64,000 nucleotides of DNA from Flavobacteriales bacterium (GTDB lineage Bacteria; Bacteroidota; Bacteroidia; JANQJC01). This document shows, in pieces, positions 54,054 through 62,723 of the stretch (positions are counted from its first letter, which is position 1; every line of letters begins with the position of its first letter). The stretch lies in NCBI GenBank assembly GCA_028281825.1, contig JANQJC010000099.1, positions 1 through 64,000 on the forward strand, in the 5' to 3' direction. The notes beneath the pieces were generated by a model. The model made no database searches. It was not told where the DNA came from and saw only the letters and a list, made by a program, of their open reading frames with translations. The position numbers and the translations under genes were made by a program.

Positions 54054-54965
54054 ATGAAAAGGATTTTTACAACAGTTGTACTGTCATTAATTGTTTACGC
54101 AGCTAGCGCACAACAGGATCCTCAGTGGAGCCAGAACATGTTTAATAAGTTGGCTGTTAACCCAGGATACGCTGGTAGCAACAATGGTATTTGTGGTGTA
54201 TTGCTTGGCAGGCATCAGTGGATGGGCTTTGATGGTAAGCCTGAAACTTATCTATTAAGTGTGGAAGGAACCGTTGACGCTATTAAAGGTGGTGTAGGCC
54301 TTACCGTTATGCAAGATAAACTGGGTGTTCAAAGTAATTTGGCAGCTAAATTGGCTTATGCTTACAGAATGGATCTTGGTTCAGGTAAATTGGGTATTGG
54401 TATTGATGTGGGTATCACCAGCCAATCCATCGATGGTTCTGAGCTTACTCCAGTTGAAGCTAACGATCCTAATATTCCAATAGCTAAAGAAAGTGCTATT
54501 GCTCCAGATCTTGGTTTTGGTGTATACTATAATACTGATAAACTTTATTTTGGTATCGCGGGTACTCACCTTATCGGTGGTAAGCTAGACCTTTCTGGTG
54601 TTGAGTACAACATCGCTCGTCACTACTATGCTTTAGCAGGTTATGACTACGAGATTAACCCTAACTTTACTTTGAGGCCTTCTGTTTTCATCAAAACTGA
54701 TGCAGCTTCTACTCAGTTAGATGTTAACGTAAACTTATTGTATAAGAAAACTGTTTGGGGCGGAGTGTCTTACAGGTTAGATGACGCGGTTGTAGCTATG
54801 GCTGGTGTTCAGTTTGGTGAGTTTAGAGTGGGATACGCTTATGACATCAACACTTCAGCGCTTAACAACTACAACAGTGGTACTCATGAAATCATGTTAG
54901 GATACTGCTTCAAGCTTGATAAACCAACCAATAATCAGCGATATAAGAACGTAAGGTATCTGTAA
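54054..54965 (+). CDS. porP: PorP/SprF family type IX secretion outer-membrane protein
   Basis: 303 residues. Signal peptide (KRIFTTVVLSLIVYAASAQ) then the family opening QDPQWSQNMFNKLAVNPGYAGSNNGI, with repeating amphipathic strands to the C-terminus (GTHEIMLGYCFKLD). PorP/SprF proteins sit in the outer membrane and, with PorE or adhesins, act in T9SS export and surface anchoring. It is upstream of gldKLMN, separated by 173 bases, and supports their call. Which of PorP or SprF it corresponds to cannot be decided. Confidence 0.9.
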   Translation: MKRIFTTVVLSLIVYAASAQQDPQWSQNMFNKLAVNPGYAGSNNGICGVLLGRHQWMGFDGKPETYLLSVEGTVDAIKGGVGLTVMQDKLGVQSNLAAKLAYAYRMDLGSGKLGIGIDVGITSQSIDGSELTPVEANDPNIPIAKESAIAPDLGFGVYYNTDKLYFGIAGTHLIGGKLDLSGVEYNIARHYYALAGYDYEINPNFTLRPSVFIKTDAASTQLDVNVNLLYKKTVWGGVSYRLDDAVVAMAGVQFGEFRVGYAYDINTSALNNYNSGTHEIMLGYCFKLDKPTNNQRYKNVRYL

Positions 54966-55138
54966 TTGCAACAGTGCCTTTTGTAACCTTTTAATACTTG
55001 TTCCGTTTTAGACCAACGTTTTTGAAAGAGATTATAAACAGGCTAAGTAATTTTAAAAGGCACAATAATATAGGATTGGGCACGTTTAATGCTAACCAAG
55101 ACTATAGAAAAGATTATTGTTCACCAAACGGTTTGACC

Positions 55139-56398
55139 ATGAAAAGGATTCTGTTTTTTATTACTATTGCTGCGCTCGCCAGCGGCTGTAGGTATGACAA
55201 CGGGCAGCTTATGGGTGTCCAGGGTAGGGAAGATTGGTATCAGGAAGATCCTTACGGTATGCTTAATATACCAATGGGTAGTTTCCAAATGGGCGCCAGC
55301 GACCAAGATGTGCCATATGCGATGACAAATCCATCAAGGACTGTGTCTGTACAGTCTTTCTACATGGATGAAACTGAAATCACCAACAACGAGTACCGTC
55401 AGTTTGTTTTCTGGGTTCGCGATTCATTGGCTCACTGGTTAATCGGTGAAGACCACATTCTGGAAGAAGGTGAATACGGTGAAAGGATTGACTGGGATGC
55501 CAGGATTTACTGGGATGATGAAGAGTACATGGAAATACTCGAGGAATTGTACTATCCTGAGCATGAGCGCTTCTACAAAAGAAGGGAAATTGATACTCGT
55601 AAACTTAACTTTGAGTATTACTGGATAGACTACAGGGAGGCTGCACGTAAAGAAAACCGTGAGCAAGGGATGAAAGACCGCTCTGTATTTATCAAGAAAG
55701 ACATTATTAATGTATATCCTGATACACTGGCTTGGGTGCATGATTTCACCTACTCGTTCAATGAGCCAATGACTCAAAACTACTTCTGGCATCCAGCTTA
55801 TGATGAATACCCTGTAGTGGGTGTTACCTGGAAGCAAGCTCGTGCCTTTAGTATCTGGAGAACACAACTACTATGCTTATTCAAGTCTGACTACGGTGAG
55901 ACTTTTGTAAACGACTTTAGGTTACCAACAGAAACTGAGTGGGAATATGCAGCTCGTGGTGGCCTTGATTTATCACCATATCCATGGGGCGGTCCATACA
56001 TCCGTAACAGCCGTGGTTGTTTCCTTGGAAACTTTAAGCCAATGCGTGGTAGCTACGTTGATGATGGTGGCTTCCATACGGTAAAGGCTACTTCATACGC
56101 TCCAAACGATTACGGTTTGTATTGTATGGCTGGTAACGCTGCTGAGTGGACAAGCAATGCTTTTGATGAGTCTGCTTACAATTTTACACATGATTTAAAC
56201 ACTGACTATGTGTATGATGCCAAAGATTCTGACCCGCCTGCCTTGAAGCGTAAAGTTATCAGGGGTGGTTCATGGAAGGATATAGGCTACTATATGCAAA
56301 CAGGAACACGAACTTATGAATACCAGGACACTGCTAAGTGCTACATCGGTTTCCGTAATGTGATGACATTCCTTGGTAGAGATAAGAGCGACTTCTAA
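55139..56398 (+). CDS. gldK: Gliding motility / T9SS lipoprotein GldK
   Basis: 419 residues from ATG 55139, which begins a lipoprotein signal peptide ending in LASGC; the frame stays open to 54998 but those codons encode no signal. The body is an FGE-sulfatase-like domain: IPMGSFQMGASDQD, SVQSFYMDETEITNNEYRQF, PVVGVTWKQARAF, RLPTETEWEYAARGG, CMAGNAAEWTSNAF and VIRGGSWKD. GldK forms with GldN a ring on the periplasmic face of the outer membrane. It leads the gldKLMN operon. Confidence 0.95.
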   Translation: MKRILFFITIAALASGCRYDNGQLMGVQGREDWYQEDPYGMLNIPMGSFQMGASDQDVPYAMTNPSRTVSVQSFYMDETEITNNEYRQFVFWVRDSLAHWLIGEDHILEEGEYGERIDWDARIYWDDEEYMEILEELYYPEHERFYKRREIDTRKLNFEYYWIDYREAARKENREQGMKDRSVFIKKDIINVYPDTLAWVHDFTYSFNEPMTQNYFWHPAYDEYPVVGVTWKQARAFSIWRTQLLCLFKSDYGETFVNDFRLPTETEWEYAARGGLDLSPYPWGGPYIRNSRGCFLGNFKPMRGSYVDDGGFHTVKATSYAPNDYGLYCMAGNAAEWTSNAFDESAYNFTHDLNTDYVYDAKDSDPPALKRKVIRGGSWKDIGYYMQTGTRTYEYQDTAKCYIGFRNVMTFLGRDKSDF

Positions 56399-56462
56399 AT
56401 ATTTTTAATTCACTGAGTATTAACTAAATCTAATCAAACCTAGAAAAAACAACTGAAAGATT

Positions 56463-57260
56463 ATGAAAGGGAAAAAGTGGAAATCATTTATGGCCAAGTT
56501 GTATGGCTGGGGGGCATCAATCGTAATTATCGGCGCTCTATTTAAAATCCAGCACTGGCCATTTGCGGGGATATTATTGACAGTGGGGTTGACAACAGAG
56601 GCAATTATCTTCTTCTTTTCAGCATTTGAACCACCACACGAAGAACCAGATTGGAGCTTGGTATACCCTGAGCTAGCTGGTATGCACGGAGAAGAAAAAC
56701 CTAAAAAAGACAAAAAAGACGACGGAAGTACACCAACTCAACAATTGGATAAAATGCTTGAAGAAGCTAAGATTGGTCCTGAACTGTTAGAGAGCTTGGG
56801 TACTGGCCTAAGGTCATTAAGTGATAGCGCTACTAAATTAAATGACATTTCTGATGCTTCAGTAGCAACTAACGAGTATGTTGATAAAGTAAAAGGTGCT
56901 TCTAGCAACGTCAGTCAACTATCTGATGCTTATGCCAGGGCAGCTGAATCACTGGGTAACTTGAACGTAAGTTCTGAAGATGGTGAAACATACGGCGAGC
57001 AATTGAAGCAAATTTCACAAAGGCTTTCTCAGCTAAACTCTACTTACCAATTACAAGCGCAAGGTTCAGAAGAGTTTACTGCAGCTCAAAACAAACTGTA
57101 TTCAGGTATCACTGAATTGATGGAGAACTTGAACTCATCACTTGAGGATACTAAGAAGTACAAGGAAGAAGTTGCACAATTGGCAGAGAACTTAAATGCC
57201 TTGAATACTGTGTATGGAAACATGCTTTCAGCTATGAGCGGAAAAGGTGGCGCCGTTTAA
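56463..57260 (+). CDS. gldL: Gliding motility / T9SS motor protein GldL
   Basis: 265 residues. Two N-terminal TM helices (about 12-28 and 33-53) with the conserved Lys-Glu-containing segment around FKIQHWPFAGILL and VGLTTEAIIFF, then a long helical cytoplasmic domain (DKMLEEAKIGPELLESLGTGL onward) with coiled-coil character. GldL and GldM form the proton-driven inner-membrane motor of the T9SS; the Glu in TM2 (Glu46 region) is the likely proton site. Sixty-four bases after gldK, 98 bases before gldM. Confidence 0.95.
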   Translation: MKGKKWKSFMAKLYGWGASIVIIGALFKIQHWPFAGILLTVGLTTEAIIFFFSAFEPPHEEPDWSLVYPELAGMHGEEKPKKDKKDDGSTPTQQLDKMLEEAKIGPELLESLGTGLRSLSDSATKLNDISDASVATNEYVDKVKGASSNVSQLSDAYARAAESLGNLNVSSEDGETYGEQLKQISQRLSQLNSTYQLQAQGSEEFTAAQNKLYSGITELMENLNSSLEDTKKYKEEVAQLAENLNALNTVYGNMLSAMSGKGGAV

Positions 57261-57358
57261 TTCATTGCGAAATCGCAATAATAATTAATGTGTTACTTTT
57301 TTTCGTTTCTACATTATATAACTAATAACTTAACCTATTAAAGATTAAATAGAAAAAA

Positions 57359-59041
57359 ATGGCTGGAGGAAAGGAAACCCCGAGACAGAAGATGATCGGG
57401 ATGATGTACTTGGTTTTAACGGCTCTCCTCGCCCTTAACGTTTCTAAGGATATCCTGGATGCGTTTGTTAGGGTTAATAAGGGGCTTGAAGCTACCAATG
57501 CCAGTTTTACAGGGCAAAATGAAAAACTGTATGCTGAGTTTGAGGTACAAAAAGCGTTAAACACGGAAAAAGTCGGGCCGTATTACGATGCGGCAGCCGA
57601 GGCTAAGAGGCTTACACAAGATTTGTATGATTATATACACTCTGTGAAAAAGCAAATTGTGGAGGAAGTAGACCAATTACAAGGACAAGACGCGGAAATT
57701 GAGAAAAGGCTTGATAACGTGTCTCTAATTGAAAAGAAGGATGATTACGATATACCTACTCACATTATGCTTGGAGATGGTTCTACAAATATTGACAAGT
57801 TTAGGGCAGCTGAGCTAAAAGGTAAATTGATTGATTTTAGAACTAGTATGTTAGGTCTTCTTGACCGCCCTGGTTTAAGCGTCGCCAATAAACAAGCAGT
57901 TCTTGAATCTTTAGATGATTTGGGTATCCATACTGATGACCCAAAACCTGAGGAATTGAGCGAGGATGAGCAAAAAGACCCTAATGCTAAGAAGTGGGAA
58001 ACAAGAAATTTTTACCATAACGTAGCAATAGCGTCAATTACCATTCTTACTAATATGCAGAATGACATCCGTAATGCTGAATCAAGGATTGTGAATACAT
58101 TGCTTGGTCAAATTAGTGCTCAAGACTATAAATTTGACACACTTGCAGCAAAAGTAATTGCTCCAACAAGTTATGTCTTATTGGGTGAAGAGTATACTGC
58201 TGACATTTTTGTGGCGGCTTTTAGTACTACCCAAGACCCTGAGGTAAAACTTGGTGCTGTAGACACAACGGGAGGTAAGGTAGAATTGCAAGGAGAGGGA
58301 GATACTACTGGTGTTATAGTAGAGAAAGGAGTTGGTACATATACTAAAAGAGCTTCGTCGGAAGGATTGAAGACTTACAGCGGTGTTATTGAAGTAAAAA
58401 ATCCTAGCGGTACCATTAGTAAATATCCGTTCTTTAGTGAATATATGGTGGCTAAACCAACCGCGGTTGTATCACCAGATAAAATGAACGTATTCTACAT
58501 TGGTGTTGACAATCCAGTTTCAGTTTCTGCACCTGGTGTAGCTATGGAAGACTTGAGTGTTTCTATCAGCACAGGTTCTATTACTGCTACTAGCAAATCA
58601 CAAGGTAAGTACGTTGTGAAAGTGAGTGGTGGTGGTGAGGCTGTAGTAAGTGTATCCACAAAAACGCCAGAGGGTGGCAGTAAATCTCTTGGAAAGTCTG
58701 ATTTCCGTATAAAGAGGGTGCCTGACCCAGTTGCTTATATCGCAGGGCAAAAAGATGGTCTGATTAATTCAGGAAAACTTATTGCTGCCGGAGCCGTAAT
58801 ACCTAAGATGGAAAACTTTGACTTTGACCTAACCTTTAGAGTAACTGCGTTCGAATTGTCAATGAACGTAGGGGGTGACTTCGTTACCATGCAAACAACT
58901 GGTAATAGGTTGTCGCCTGAAATGGCAAACCGTATCCAGAGTGCCAAAAGGAATACCAAGGTGTATATCGAAGAGATAAAAGCCGTTGGTCCTGACGGTG
59001 TGCCACGTAAGCTAGCCCCAATCAACTTGAAGCTAAACTAA
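57359..59041 (+). CDS. gldM: Gliding motility / T9SS motor protein GldM
   Basis: 560 residues. Typical opening GGKETPRQKMIGMMYLVLTALLALNVSKDIL, in which the TM helix lies at about 12-30, then helical periplasmic domain 1 and three beta-rich domains. The last ~100 residues (PVAYIAGQKDG, IPKMENFDFDLTFRVTAFELS, IEEIKAVGPDG, LAPINLKL) form the domain that contacts the GldK/GldN ring. A similar domain occurs in the protein encoded at 14559. Its gene is 12 bases before gldN. Confidence 0.97.
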   Translation: MAGGKETPRQKMIGMMYLVLTALLALNVSKDILDAFVRVNKGLEATNASFTGQNEKLYAEFEVQKALNTEKVGPYYDAAAEAKRLTQDLYDYIHSVKKQIVEEVDQLQGQDAEIEKRLDNVSLIEKKDDYDIPTHIMLGDGSTNIDKFRAAELKGKLIDFRTSMLGLLDRPGLSVANKQAVLESLDDLGIHTDDPKPEELSEDEQKDPNAKKWETRNFYHNVAIASITILTNMQNDIRNAESRIVNTLLGQISAQDYKFDTLAAKVIAPTSYVLLGEEYTADIFVAAFSTTQDPEVKLGAVDTTGGKVELQGEGDTTGVIVEKGVGTYTKRASSEGLKTYSGVIEVKNPSGTISKYPFFSEYMVAKPTAVVSPDKMNVFYIGVDNPVSVSAPGVAMEDLSVSISTGSITATSKSQGKYVVKVSGGGEAVVSVSTKTPEGGSKSLGKSDFRIKRVPDPVAYIAGQKDGLINSGKLIAAGAVIPKMENFDFDLTFRVTAFELSMNVGGDFVTMQTTGNRLSPEMANRIQSAKRNTKVYIEEIKAVGPDGVPRKLAPINLKLN

Positions 59042-59053
59042 AAACTTTGAGAT

Positions 59054-59899
59054 ATGAAAAGGTTTCTGAAAGCACTACTTATTATTTTAATCATCGGCTT
59101 TGCTGCTGGTGAGGAAGCAATTGGTCAAAACGTATTAGACGGTGTTTATGTAAAAGAACACTATCCAACACGCAGAGTAGTTCCCTATGCGCATCTTCGC
59201 GAAGCAGATGTGATGTGGAGCAAAAGGATATGGAGAAAGCTTGACCTTCGTGAGAAGATCAATCACCCGCTTTACTTTCCGGTTGAAAGGATAAAAGATA
59301 GAAGAAGCCTGGCTCAGGTTATTATTGAAGCTGTGAGAGAAGGTAGTCTTACTGCCTATGACGGTTTTGATGATGAGTTTACCATGACGCTTACAAAAGC
59401 TGAGATTGAGAATAAACTGGTTAAGGTGGATACATTTTACGTTGAAAATCCAGAGCCTCCATACAACCTTGAGATGAAAGTATCAAGAAATGAGCTGAGG
59501 CCTGACATCATTAAGGAGTTTAGGATCAAGGAAGACTGGTTCTTTGATAAGCAAAGGTCAGTAATGGATGTGCGTATTATTGGTATACAGCCAGTTAAGG
59601 AGAATATTGACCCTACTACAGGTGAAGTAAGGGGTACTGAGCCTATGTTTTGGATTTATTTCCCTGAGGCAAGAAATATTTTTGCCAGTGCGGAGGTTTT
59701 TAACCGCACTAATGATGCAGAGCGCAGGACAATGGAAGATATTTTCTGGAAGAGAATGTTTGGTAGTTATGTCTACAAAGAGAATAACGTTTATGACAGA
59801 CGTATAAATGAATATAAAACGGGAATAGACGCCCTCTTAGAGGCTGAAAAGATAAAAGAGGAGATATTTACCATTGAACACGATTTATGGGAGTATTAA
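59054..59899 (+). CDS. gldN: Gliding motility / T9SS protein GldN
   Basis: 281 residues. Signal peptide (RFLKALLIILIIGFAAGEEAIGQ) then the GldN/PorN signature YVKEHYPTRRVVPYAHLREADVMWSKRIWRKLDLREKINHPLYFP; the C-terminal half ends ENNVYDRRINEYKTGIDALLEAEKIKE. It partners with GldK in the periplasmic ring of the T9SS. It ends the gldKLMN operon, followed by a terminator. Confidence 0.96.
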   Translation: MKRFLKALLIILIIGFAAGEEAIGQNVLDGVYVKEHYPTRRVVPYAHLREADVMWSKRIWRKLDLREKINHPLYFPVERIKDRRSLAQVIIEAVREGSLTAYDGFDDEFTMTLTKAEIENKLVKVDTFYVENPEPPYNLEMKVSRNELRPDIIKEFRIKEDWFFDKQRSVMDVRIIGIQPVKENIDPTTGEVRGTEPMFWIYFPEARNIFASAEVFNRTNDAERRTMEDIFWKRMFGSYVYKENNVYDRRINEYKTGIDALLEAEKIKEEIFTIEHDLWEY

Positions 59900-59930
59900 G
59901 CCTTATTTGGGCTAAAAAATAATCAAGCAA

Positions 59931-59965
59931 AAGGGTTCACTTAACGAAAAGTGAGCCCTTTTTGT
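59931..59965 (+). terminator. Rho-independent terminator of the gldKLMN operon
   Basis: Twelve-bp stem AAGGGTTCACTT (59931-59942) with AAGTGAGCCCTT (59949-59960), one G-U pair, 6-base loop, then TTTG. Confidence 0.85.
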
Positions 59966-60069
59966 ATTTTTAATGACTTTGTGGGGAAATTTTAACCTCA
60001 TTTTAATTGTGTATATATAAAAAAAGTCTTAAATTTCGTGTCTGAAATTGCCTCTAAAAGTATTTGGAT

Positions 60070-61884
60070 ATGAAAAAAGTATTACTCCTTTCTACAATTG
60101 CTGCTTCAGCATGCGTAGCGCCTTTGGGCACGTCTGCTCAATTAAATAATGAAGGTACCCTTACACTTCAGTCAGGGGCAACGGTTTATATCGAAGGTAA
60201 CCTTGAGAACGAAGGTGGAGCTACTATAGATAGTGATGGAACTATTTATTTGAAAGGTGCGTGGACTAATGCAGGAACTCAGGATGTAGATGGTACCGTT
60301 GTGTTTGAGGGTACTAATGCCCAAACAATTACAGGTTCAACTAGTTTTTACAATGCCCAGATTGATAATTCAGGTGGTGGTGTAAACGTGGGTGGCAGTA
60401 TGAACTACTTAAGGGGTGTAATGGATTTAATTACCGGTAACTTTAACACTAACAACAACTTTACACTATCGTCATCAGCCTCTGGTACAGGTCAAATTTC
60501 AGGTATAGGTAGCGGCTCAATGACTAATATACTAATAGCTGAGAGGTATATACCTGCTACATACACTGGTATCATTCCTGATTATTCTTCAGGTTATCAC
60601 TATTTATCATCACCAGTTACTAATGCTGACTTCTCTGATTACTCGGATGATGTTGTGCCATTTATACTTTATGACTGGCCAGGTGGTGGTACTGGTGGTT
60701 CATACGGTACATTCTATGAGTATCATGAGCCAACTACCACAGCAAATGCGGGTCCTGCTCCTGAGTACTTTGGTAAGTGGGATGCTCCTTCTTCTATCCA
60801 AATTGGTAGGGGTTATTCAGCTCACATTCGTCAATTGAATCCATACGTGATGGAAGTTGACGGTAACTATAATCATGCCGCAAGTCCTTCTATTAGTTTA
60901 ACTTACACATCTGGTGTCCCCAATGTAGGATGGAACCTGGTAGGTAATCCATATCCATCTGGTTTGGATTGGGATGCGCCAAGTGGCTGGACTAAGGTTA
61001 ACCTTAATAATGCAATATACTCTTGGAAGCCATCTACGCTTAATTATGCTAGCTATGTGAATGGAATTGGAGCTAATGGAGGTTCAAGATATATAGCGCC
61101 ACAGCAAGGCTTTATGGTACGTGCAAATGCAGGAGGCCCTTCTCTAGGGTTTTCTAATGCAGCTAGAACGGTTGCTCCGGCCACTTTCTTCAAAAATAAT
61201 GAGGACATAAGTTTAATCCGTCTTGAATTAAGCACTGAAGCTGGTGACAGAGTTAATGAAACAGTAATCAGGGTTGAGGCGGAAGCAACTGAAGAGTACG
61301 ATGATAATTTTGATGCTTACAAGTTGATGAGTTCAAATGAGTATCAACCTGATATCTATTCAATCACCAAAGGTGCTGATTATTCAATAAACGCGCTTCC
61401 ATTATTAGATGAAGGGGTTGTTGTGCCACTAGGAGTTAAGATTGGCCTTGACGGAACATACAGGTTTACAGCTACTGCTGTAGCCAACCTGCCTGCGAAT
61501 ACATCAGTTGTATTTGTTGATAAAGATGCTGCATATGAGCAAGATTTGAGAGTTAACCCGGTTTTTATTACTGCACTTGAGCCTGGTCATTATAAAGACA
61601 GGTTTTTCCTTAACCTGAATGTAAGCGTTGAAGAAGACTTGGCTGGTTCAAATGATTTCTACGTGTATAGCGAAGACGGTAACGTTGTAGTGCAATGGCA
61701 GTCACCACTTGATAATAATGGTGAAGTGGCCATATTTGATGCTATTGGTAAAGAGTTAACAAGACACTTGGTTTTCCAGGGCATGAATAGAATAAGCATG
61801 CCATTAAACAGCGCAACAGGTTATTATTACGTGAGAGTAATTAATAACGACAATATTAATACTAAGCCAGTTTTCGTTAGGTAA
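60070..61884 (+). CDS. Secreted surface protein, probable T9SS substrate
   Basis: 604 residues from ATG 60070 (the frame extends to a TTG two codons earlier). Signal peptide KKVLLLSTIAASACVAPLGTSAQ. The N-terminal ~110 residues have short beta-helix-like turns rich in Gly/Asn (LNNEGTLTLQSGATVYIEGN, DGTIYLKGAWTNAGTQ). The middle is a Tyr/Trp/Gly-rich beta region (WNLVGNPYPSGLDWD). The last ~75 residues (FYVYSEDGNVVVQWQSP ... GYYYVRVINNDNINTKPVFVR) read as a C-terminal sorting-type domain. A near-consensus promoter (TTG 60007, TAAATTTC 60030) precedes it. Probably a surface adhesin or glycan-related protein. Confidence 0.83.
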   Translation: MKKVLLLSTIAASACVAPLGTSAQLNNEGTLTLQSGATVYIEGNLENEGGATIDSDGTIYLKGAWTNAGTQDVDGTVVFEGTNAQTITGSTSFYNAQIDNSGGGVNVGGSMNYLRGVMDLITGNFNTNNNFTLSSSASGTGQISGIGSGSMTNILIAERYIPATYTGIIPDYSSGYHYLSSPVTNADFSDYSDDVVPFILYDWPGGGTGGSYGTFYEYHEPTTTANAGPAPEYFGKWDAPSSIQIGRGYSAHIRQLNPYVMEVDGNYNHAASPSISLTYTSGVPNVGWNLVGNPYPSGLDWDAPSGWTKVNLNNAIYSWKPSTLNYASYVNGIGANGGSRYIAPQQGFMVRANAGGPSLGFSNAARTVAPATFFKNNEDISLIRLELSTEAGDRVNETVIRVEAEATEEYDDNFDAYKLMSSNEYQPDIYSITKGADYSINALPLLDEGVVVPLGVKIGLDGTYRFTATAVANLPANTSVVFVDKDAAYEQDLRVNPVFITALEPGHYKDRFFLNLNVSVEEDLAGSNDFYVYSEDGNVVVQWQSPLDNNGEVAIFDAIGKELTRHLVFQGMNRISMPLNSATGYYYVRVINNDNINTKPVFVR

Positions 61885-61908
61885 AATAACCGAAATAAGA
61901 CTTTAATT

Positions 61909-61943
61909 AAGGCGAGCAAAATAAAATAGCTCGCCTTTTTTGT
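61909..61943 (+). terminator. Rho-independent terminator
   Basis: Nine-bp perfect stem AAGGCGAGC (61909-61917) with GCTCGCCTT (61929-61937), 11-base loop, T-run. Serves the 60070 gene. Confidence 0.9.
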
Positions 61944-62723
61944 TTCCTTTCCCTTAGTTTTTTTCTTCATGCATACATATTTGCAACAAGTAAGCTTAGT
62001 GTGGGTAATGCCTAATTGCACGCTCAAACGGATGACTTAGAGCAATCCCACAGAGTTTATAGGGTATTTAAGCCTTTTGTGCTTCTCAGTTTACGTTCTC
62101 TTGAGGTTGCTGGGTAAGAGCTAAGCATTTACCCTCAATAAGCTGACTCCGTCTCAGCTTGATGGTCCTTTTTCTATAGGTGTCAATAAGGTATTATTCT
62201 ATTTCGTTTGTTTAGTGTTAGTTTATTTATAAATGCTACCAAATAATCGAATAAACATTCATTTTTTCATCAAAAATAGTAAAGTGACGAACTTTTAATA
62301 ACAAAGAATATTTTATTGAGTTTAATCTCAATAATATTCTAATTTTGGGTATTAAATATTCTCTTTAATTAAATAGATCATTTTTTGGATTAAGTAATCA
62401 AATTCAGTTGGTCATGTCACTATTATTATTGAAATAATGTAACCTTATAATATCAAATAACCTTTACTTTAATAAAAACACAATACATATATAAATTAAC
62501 AATGATATATAATAATTAATAAAAATGCATTTCGCTAAAAATATAATCTATTGATTATCAGTGCGGAATATCAAATACTCCAAATATAGAAACTTAAAAA
62601 AATAAGAAAAATGGTACCATTAAAATATAGTCTCAAACTATTTTTGAAATAGAAGAAACGGACAATGGTTCATTTTTTAAGAGCGGGTTAATTTTATTTT
62701 TCTTATAACATAATGTATAAATT
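61944..62723. other. 780-base gene-poor spacer, AT-rich in the second half
   Basis: No credible ORF on either strand. 62040-62170 is less AT-rich and has small foldable motifs, e.g. GGGTAA/TTACCC near 62111-62134 and AAGCTGA/TCAGCTT near 62140-62160, which could be a structured leader or remnant. From about 62220 to 62720 the sequence is very AT-rich with runs of A/T. A near-consensus -7 (TAATTTTA, 62689-62696) precedes the next gene at 62724. Confidence 0.5.
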